Part shown: one piece after another, positions 16,912-21,267 of the stretch
Layout: the number at the start of each line of letters is the position of its first letter
Numbering within the stretch: position 1 is the first letter of the stretch
Assembly: GCA_027310735.1 (NCBI GenBank)
Contig: DAIDAH010000009.1
Span: 1-21,267 of the forward strand
From: Methylotenera sp.
Lineage (GTDB): Bacteria > Pseudomonadota > Gammaproteobacteria > Burkholderiales > Methylophilaceae
Direction of reading: 5' to 3'
DNA: 21,267 bases
Notes under the pieces: model-generated
Told to the model about the DNA's origin: nothing
Database searches by the model: none
What the model saw: only the letters and a program-made list of their open reading frames with translations
Made by a program: the position numbers and the translations under genes

Positions 16912-16917
16912 TATAAT
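16912..16917 (+). promoter_or_regulatory. -10 element candidate for the hemerythrin sensor gene
   Basis: Exact TATAAT at 16912-16917, giving a predicted start near 16924 and a leader of roughly 29 bases to the ATG at 16953. No good -35 lies 16-18 bases upstream (AATATT there), so an activator may be needed. The position also argues against translation from the upstream TTG at 16917. Confidence 0.45.
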
Positions 16918-16952
16918 TGGCAAGCCTCTTAGACAAGGTCAGCAACATTTTC

Positions 16953-19900
16953 ATGAGCTCAATCGACATTTTTCCTTGGAATGACAATTTCAACACGGGA
17001 ATTCCAAAAATTGATGAACAACACAAGAAGCTGGCTCAACTATTAAACCTCCTTGCCAGCCACGTTGCATTCCAATCCAACATTCCAGCGCTGAACGTTA
17101 TATTTGATGAGTTAGCTGAATATGCTGTTTATCACTTTAATTCAGAAGAAAAAATCTGGGATGAATATCTAGCTAATGATCCGATAGAGTCAGCACATCA
17201 TCAATTTCACAACAGTTTTCTCACAGAAGTTTTAAAACTCAAGGCTGAAGAAAACACCAAACCAGCAAACAAGGTAATTGAAGAGGTTCTTGCGTTTCTC
17301 ACGCGTTGGCTGGCGGCACATATTCTGGAAAGCGACAGATATATGGCCACAATCGTGCAAGCAATGCAATCAGGCATGTTACTTGATGCCGCAAAGAAAT
17401 ACGCCGCTGAAAAAATGAGAGGGGCAACAAAAGCCCTGATAGATATCATTCTTTCCATCTATGAAAGCCTTTCTACCAACACTTTGCATTTGATGCGCGA
17501 GCTTGCTGAGCAAAAGAGAATGGCACTCTTACTTGATGATCAAGAACGCCACTTTGAAACGCTAATCTCAATCACACCGGTTGGCGTATTCGAAACAAAC
17601 AAACTGGGCAAATATACTTACGTAAATGCGCAATGGTCAGAAATTACTGGATTAACATCTGACCTTGCAACAGGTAGTGATTGGACACAATCACTACACC
17701 CTGAAGATAAAGACCATGTCTATGCAGAATGGACTAACGCTATCGCAGAAAATCGCTCATTTCAACTTGAATACCGTATTCTGCATGCTAATGGAGAGTA
17801 TGTCTGGGTATTCGGACAATCAGTGGCCTACAAGTCTAAGTTAAAAGATCGGTCAGGCTATATCAGCACGATCACGGATATCACCAAGCGCAAGCAAACT
17901 GAATTAGCATTACAAGCTTCACACCAGCAAATAAATACGCTCCTCAACTCCATGGCAGAGGGAGCCTATGGCATCGATGCTCATGGTTATTGCACTTTCG
18001 TGAACCAGTCGTTTTTAAATATTCTCGGATATACCAGTTCTGAAGAAGTGATCGGCAAGCATATTCATGAACTCATTCACCACTCTCATCCAGATGGCAG
18101 CCATTACCCCGCCAGCGAGTGCCTAGCCTATAAAGCCTATAGGCATAACGAGAATATTCATGTCGCTGATGAGGTCTTTTGGCGTAAAGATGGCACATCA
18201 GTATTCGTCGAATACTGGTCACAGCCGATCTTTAAGCATGATATTTTAACTGGTGCGATAGCTACATTTATTGACATTACCGAGCGCAAACAAGCCGAAC
18301 ATCAGCAGCGCGTTGCCGCCACCGCTTTTGAGTCGCAAGAAGGCATGATGGTCACGGATGCCAACAATGTCATCTTGCGTGTCAACCGGGCTTTTACACG
18401 GATAACTGGTTATGAGGCAGAGGATGCTGTTGGCCAAACTCCGCGCCTACTCAGTTCAGGCCATCAGGATAAGTTGTTCTACAAATCCATGTGGGAACAC
18501 ATTAATAACGCTGGTGAGTGGGAAGGCGAAATCTGGAATCGTCGCAAAAATGGTGAAGTTTATCCTGAGCATCTTACGATTACTGCAGTGAAAGATACAA
18601 ATGGTATCGTCACCAATTACGTTGCTACACTTGCCGACATCACCCTAAGTAAAGCTGCATCAGACGAAATCAAAACACTAGCCTTTTACGACCCGCTCAC
18701 GCGCTTGCCTAACAGACGTCTGTTAGTTGACAGACTAAGGCAAGCATTAGCTTCAAGTGCGCGCAGTGGTCAAAAAGGCGCACTACTATTTATTGATCTT
18801 GATCATTTTAAAACGCTCAACGACACTCTCGGCCATGATGTAGGCGACCAACTATTAAAACAGGTTGCAGACCGATTAACGGCCTGTGTAAGAGAAGACG
18901 ATACCGTAGCGCGCTTGGGTGGCGACGAGTTTGTAGTGTTGTTAGAGGGTTTAAATAAAGGCGAGATTGAAGCTGCCGCACACACTGAAGCCATTGGTGA
19001 GAAAATTCTCCACTCACTCAGCCAAACTTATCGGCTTGGCACCTATGAACACCATAGCACGCCAAGCATAGGTGTCACCTTGTTTGATGACCATCAGTTC
19101 GAGGTAGAGACCCTGCTGAAACAAGCAGACATTGCCATGTATGAAGTTAAAAGTTCAGGTCGTAATGCGCTACGTTTTTTTGACCCCAAGATGCAAGAAG
19201 CTATCGCTATACGCGTAGACTTGGAACAAGATCTACGCAAAGCAATAGAGTTGAAACAATTTCAGCTTTACTACCAAATTCAAGTTAACAGCGCTGGAAA
19301 GACTTTAGGTGCTGAAGTTTTAATTCGCTGGCCTCACCCAAAGCGCGGCATGATCTCCCCTTCCAGCTTCATTCCACTGGCAGAGGAAACCGGACTAATA
19401 CTACCCATCGGGCAATGGGTGCTTGATGCCGCCTGCGCACAACTCAAATTATGGCAAGAAAATGCGATAACACGTGACTTAACACTCTCAGTAAACGTGA
19501 GCGCCAAACAATTTCTTCAAAAAGACTTTGTAGAACAAGTGCAAATGACTGTACAACGTCATAATACTGATCCAACACGACTGAAACTCGAACTTACCGA
19601 GAGCATGTTGATTAATAAAGTTAGCGAAATCATTGCTAAGATGAATGCATTAGGAGAGATTGGCATCAAGTTCTCTCTAGATGACTTTGGTACAGGCTAT
19701 TCATCGTTGCAATATTTAAAACAGCTACCGCTCTATCAACTAAAGATCGATCAATCATTTGTACGAGACATTACCAACGATGTACAGGATCAAGCTATTG
19801 TGCGCACTATTATCGCAATGGCGAACAATCTGAATTTAAGCGTGATTGCCGAAGGCGTGGAAACAGAAACCCAACGGCGACATTTACTGAACGCAGGCTG

Positions 19901-19979
19901 CACACACTATCAAGGCTATTTATTCAGTAAACCAATACCCATTCATGAGTTTGAGCAGCTACTGATAAAAAATGAGTAA
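16953..19979 (+). CDS. Bacteriohemerythrin-PAS-PAS-PAS-GGDEF-EAL c-di-GMP protein
   Basis: Predicted cytosolic c-di-GMP enzyme under an O2-binding di-iron sensor; 1008 residues from ATG 16953. Hemerythrin domain about 5-135 with all seven iron ligands visible: H24, H61, E65, H82, H86, H123 and D128. A helical linker (about 140-200) leads to PAS1 about 200-318, PAS2 about 325-447 and PAS3 about 452-570. GGDEF domain about 575-742 has intact GGDEF (656-660) and an I-site REDD (647-650) five residues before it. EAL domain about 755-1003 has EVL in place of EAL (788-790), plus N848, E880, DDFGTG (910-915), K931, E967 and Q987, so a working phosphodiesterase is possible. No membrane segment. The open frame extends 12 codons upstream to TTG, but the hemerythrin domain begins at the ATG. 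Both activities appear possible, and the net direction cannot be told from sequence. Confidence 0.93.
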   Translation: MSSIDIFPWNDNFNTGIPKIDEQHKKLAQLLNLLASHVAFQSNIPALNVIFDELAEYAVYHFNSEEKIWDEYLANDPIESAHHQFHNSFLTEVLKLKAEENTKPANKVIEEVLAFLTRWLAAHILESDRYMATIVQAMQSGMLLDAAKKYAAEKMRGATKALIDIILSIYESLSTNTLHLMRELAEQKRMALLLDDQERHFETLISITPVGVFETNKLGKYTYVNAQWSEITGLTSDLATGSDWTQSLHPEDKDHVYAEWTNAIAENRSFQLEYRILHANGEYVWVFGQSVAYKSKLKDRSGYISTITDITKRKQTELALQASHQQINTLLNSMAEGAYGIDAHGYCTFVNQSFLNILGYTSSEEVIGKHIHELIHHSHPDGSHYPASECLAYKAYRHNENIHVADEVFWRKDGTSVFVEYWSQPIFKHDILTGAIATFIDITERKQAEHQQRVAATAFESQEGMMVTDANNVILRVNRAFTRITGYEAEDAVGQTPRLLSSGHQDKLFYKSMWEHINNAGEWEGEIWNRRKNGEVYPEHLTITAVKDTNGIVTNYVATLADITLSKAASDEIKTLAFYDPLTRLPNRRLLVDRLRQALASSARSGQKGALLFIDLDHFKTLNDTLGHDVGDQLLKQVADRLTACVREDDTVARLGGDEFVVLLEGLNKGEIEAAAHTEAIGEKILHSLSQTYRLGTYEHHSTPSIGVTLFDDHQFEVETLLKQADIAMYEVKSSGRNALRFFDPKMQEAIAIRVDLEQDLRKAIELKQFQLYYQIQVNSAGKTLGAEVLIRWPHPKRGMISPSSFIPLAEETGLILPIGQWVLDAACAQLKLWQENAITRDLTLSVNVSAKQFLQKDFVEQVQMTVQRHNTDPTRLKLELTESMLINKVSEIIAKMNALGEIGIKFSLDDFGTGYSSLQYLKQLPLYQLKIDQSFVRDITNDVQDQAIVRTIIAMANNLNLSVIAEGVETETQRRHLLNAGCTHYQGYLFSKPIPIHEFEQLLIKNE

Positions 19980-20032
19980 TAATAAAATAAGATCTCACAT
20001 AAATTTTAAATGACAGGTCACGATCAATCACC

Positions 20033-20467
20033 ATGAAAAAGATCTACCGTAAACTCTTGCTTATTCATGTTGCCGTTTTTTTCATACTGCTAATCACATG
20101 GATTTGTGGTGAAGAGATTAAAACAGAAGCAGGCTCCCCTTTTTCAGCACTGTACTATGTATTACACATATTCCTAGGTAGCATCATTTTCATACTGACT
20201 CTTGTTGAATGGATCACAAGAAACCAAACCAAACTTGTTCATACGCCAGCGATGCCGCAACACTTATGGATTAATCAAATACTCCATCGTGGCTATTACC
20301 TGATTCTAATGGCACTACCGCTAACAGGCATTATCGTATTTTTTGACTTTATGGAGAGTCGCCCCTTCTACCTATTACATGGCTCATTATTTAATCTACT
20401 GCTAATTTTAATCATGGTAAATTTAGCCTCAATGATGATTGAAAAACTTAAAGTTAAGCCTTTATAA
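20033..20467 (+). CDS. Small b561-type membrane cytochrome
   Basis: Predicted inner-membrane di-heme b-type cytochrome that moves electrons between quinol and another carrier; partner unknown. 144 residues, shorter than the usual 175-180 of CybB-type proteins. Four hydrophobic helices about 7-25, 38-60, 83-106 and 113-135, each with a histidine in a suitable place: H12, H45 (YYVLHIFLG), H85 (QILHRGYYL) and H116 (YLLHGSLF). These are the likely axial heme ligands. It starts 53 bases after the hemerythrin-sensor gene on the same strand and is followed after 8 bases by a thioredoxin-like gene, so the three may form one transcript. The ribosome site is weak. Confidence 0.8.
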   Translation: MKKIYRKLLLIHVAVFFILLITWICGEEIKTEAGSPFSALYYVLHIFLGSIIFILTLVEWITRNQTKLVHTPAMPQHLWINQILHRGYYLILMALPLTGIIVFFDFMESRPFYLLHGSLFNLLLILIMVNLASMMIEKLKVKPL

Positions 20468-20475
20468 CCGACATC

Positions 20476-20799
20476 ATGGAAAGAAAAAAACTAGAGACTA
20501 ACGAACCTAGCCGCGCCGATATTGACCAGTTACAAGGTTTTACAATGATAGAGTTTGGCGCCAATTGGTGCGGCTATTGTCAAGCAGCGCAGCCTATCAT
20601 TGCCAAAGCGCTTACCAATTACCCACACATACGACACATCAAAATAGAAGATGGTAAAGGGCGTCGGCTTGGGCGCTCTTTTGCAGTCAAACTCTGGCCA
20701 ACACTCATATTGATCAATAATGGTAAAGAAATAAAACGGTTAGTACGTCCAGCTGATGCTAAAGCAATCATTGAGGCTCTGGCTGAGATTAATGTCTAA
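20476..20799 (+). CDS. Thioredoxin-fold protein with WCGYC active site
   Basis: Small predicted cytosolic thiol-disulfide protein, 107 residues, without signal peptide. Active site W31-C32-G33-Y34-C35 (WCGYC rather than WCGPC of classical thioredoxin), cis-proline P75 in LWPTLIL, and Glu26 at the position of the buried Asp26 of E. coli thioredoxin. The IEDGKGRRLGRSFAVKLWP stretch (57-75) resembles a recurring thioredoxin-like family in proteobacteria with unknown partners. Non-proline dipeptide in CxxC usually shifts the redox potential. It lies 8 bases after the b561-type cytochrome gene, implying co-expression, and converges on kup. Confidence 0.87.
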   Translation: MERKKLETNEPSRADIDQLQGFTMIEFGANWCGYCQAAQPIIAKALTNYPHIRHIKIEDGKGRRLGRSFAVKLWPTLILINNGKEIKRLVRPADAKAIIEALAEINV

Positions 20800-20868
20800 T
20801 AGCCCTAAGCGCCAACTCAAGCCTCGTACGGCTAACACTCTTTAAATAAATGCACTTTCCACCTAAAA

Positions 20869-21267
20869 TTACAGTACCACTTGCGCACCGAGCTCTACCA
20901 CCCGATTAGGTGGCAAGCTAAAATATGCAACAGAACTTCCAGCATTGCGGAACATGGTTACAAAAAGCTTTTTGCGCCAAAATGCGAGGCCAGAACCAAT
21001 GGTAGGGATCAGCGTTTCTCTACCTAAGAAGAAAGAGGTCTCCATTAAATTGAATGCCAGCCCATATGCATCACAGCCTTCAAGTGCTTTTGGTAAGTCT
21101 GGTAGCTCCATAAAACCGAATCTCACCTTAACCCTAAAAAAACGATGATCCAGCCGCTCAACTTGTAACCGTTGATTCTCAGCTAGGTGGGGCCTATCCA
21201 AGGTTTCGACGGTCAGAATCACCACCCTCTCATGCAGGCTCTTATAATGCTTGAGACTGTGCAGTAA
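20869..21267 (-). CDS. kup: Potassium transporter Kup, C-terminal domain (5' cut by window)
   Basis: C-terminal cytoplasmic domain of the KUP/HAK/KT K+ uptake permease. The frame stays open to base 21267, so 132 residues are visible and the membrane part lies outside. Family signatures: LLHSLKHYKSLHERVVILT at the right edge, the FRVKVRFGFMELPDLP segment, NLMETSFFLGRETLIP, and the terminal PPNRVVELGAQVVL. Together these closely match Kup. The GTG at 21225 is not the real start, since the conserved LLHSLKH stretch precedes it. Convergent with the thioredoxin-like gene; the 69-base gap shows no strong terminator. Confidence 0.95.
   Translation of the reverse strand, partial: LLHSLKHYKSLHERVVILTVETLDRPHLAENQRLQVERLDHRFFRVKVRFGFMELPDLPKALEGCDAYGLAFNLMETSFFLGRETLIPTIGSGLAFWRKKLFVTMFRNAGSSVAYFSLPPNRVVELGAQVVL

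Larger units (their letters stand above)
16519..16952. other. Long divergent intergenic region with repeated GTAACC-type motifs
   Basis: 434 AT-rich bases with no credible gene. It holds GTAACC at 16581, 16673 and 16717, an ATAACC at 16695, and the inverse GTTACC at 16762. A perfect 9-bp inverted repeat CAGGGTAAC / GTTACCCTG lies at 16713-16721 and 16762-16770 (40-base spacer). A direct repeat AACCTTATTAAGTTAAG occurs at 16600-16616 and, with one extra T, at 16719-16736. CCTTAAGG at 16542-16549 is palindromic. This density suggests operator sites shared by the two divergent genes, though AT-rich chance repeats cannot be excluded. Confidence 0.45.

Noticed and set aside
20827..20845. AGCC...GGCT inverted repeat between the thioredoxin-like gene and kup as a terminator
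   Set aside because: Only a 4-bp stem and no proper T-tract directly after it.

Overview
This 21.3 kb window looks like ordinary chromosome of a betaproteobacterium, most plausibly a methylotroph-type Nitrosomonadales/Methylophilaceae member. That placement is inferred from moderate GC, a membrane malate:quinone oxidoreductase, the rnr-rlmB pair, PPK2 and Kup types, and the density of PAS/GGDEF/EAL proteins. No rRNA, tRNA, CRISPR, insertion sequence or prophage gene is visible. Several starts were moved to an internal ATG where the longest open frame began at TTG or GTG.

Layout. (1) 1-612: C-terminal part of malate:quinone oxidoreductase, cut by the window edge. (2) 814-2787: PocR-PAS-GAF-GGDEF diguanylate cyclase, facing the rnr-rlmB operon (minus strand, 2988-6293) across a shared bidirectional terminator. 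(3) 6300-6711: intergenic stretch holding a possible gene remnant, then a YeiE-like LysR regulator (minus). (4) 7808-11638: high-affinity phosphate uptake operon pstS-pstC-pstA-pstB (minus), with a PHO-box promoter before pstS, an attenuating terminator after pstS and a final terminator after pstB. phoU, phoB and phoR are not in the window. (5) 11925-14191, plus strand: a PPK2 polyphosphate:nucleotide phosphotransferase divergent from pstS, a 64-residue acidic protein of unknown function and an aldo/keto reductase. (6) 14285-15532: EntS-like MFS exporter, convergent with a short cyclopropane-synthase-family methyltransferase (minus, 15643-16518). (7) 16519-16952: long divergent intergenic region with repeated GTAACC-type motifs. 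(8) 16953-19979: a 1008-residue bacteriohemerythrin-PAS-PAS-PAS-GGDEF-EAL protein, followed on the same strand by a small b561-type cytochrome and a thioredoxin-like protein. (9) 20869-21267: C-terminal part of the potassium transporter Kup, cut by the right edge.

How the genes fit together. The pst operon and ppk2 form a phosphate block: PhoB-type control of uptake beside a polyphosphate-using kinase. Two c-di-GMP enzymes with different sensors lie about 14 kb apart: one cyclase-only with a PocR ligand domain, and one with both cyclase and phosphodiesterase domains behind an O2-binding di-iron domain. The hemerythrin protein and the b561/thioredoxin pair behind it suggest an oxygen/redox theme, but that link rests on proximity alone. 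I do not see a clear new multi-gene system. The best candidates for follow-up are the hemerythrin sensor with its repeat-rich upstream region, the PocR cyclase, and the small acidic protein next to ppk2.
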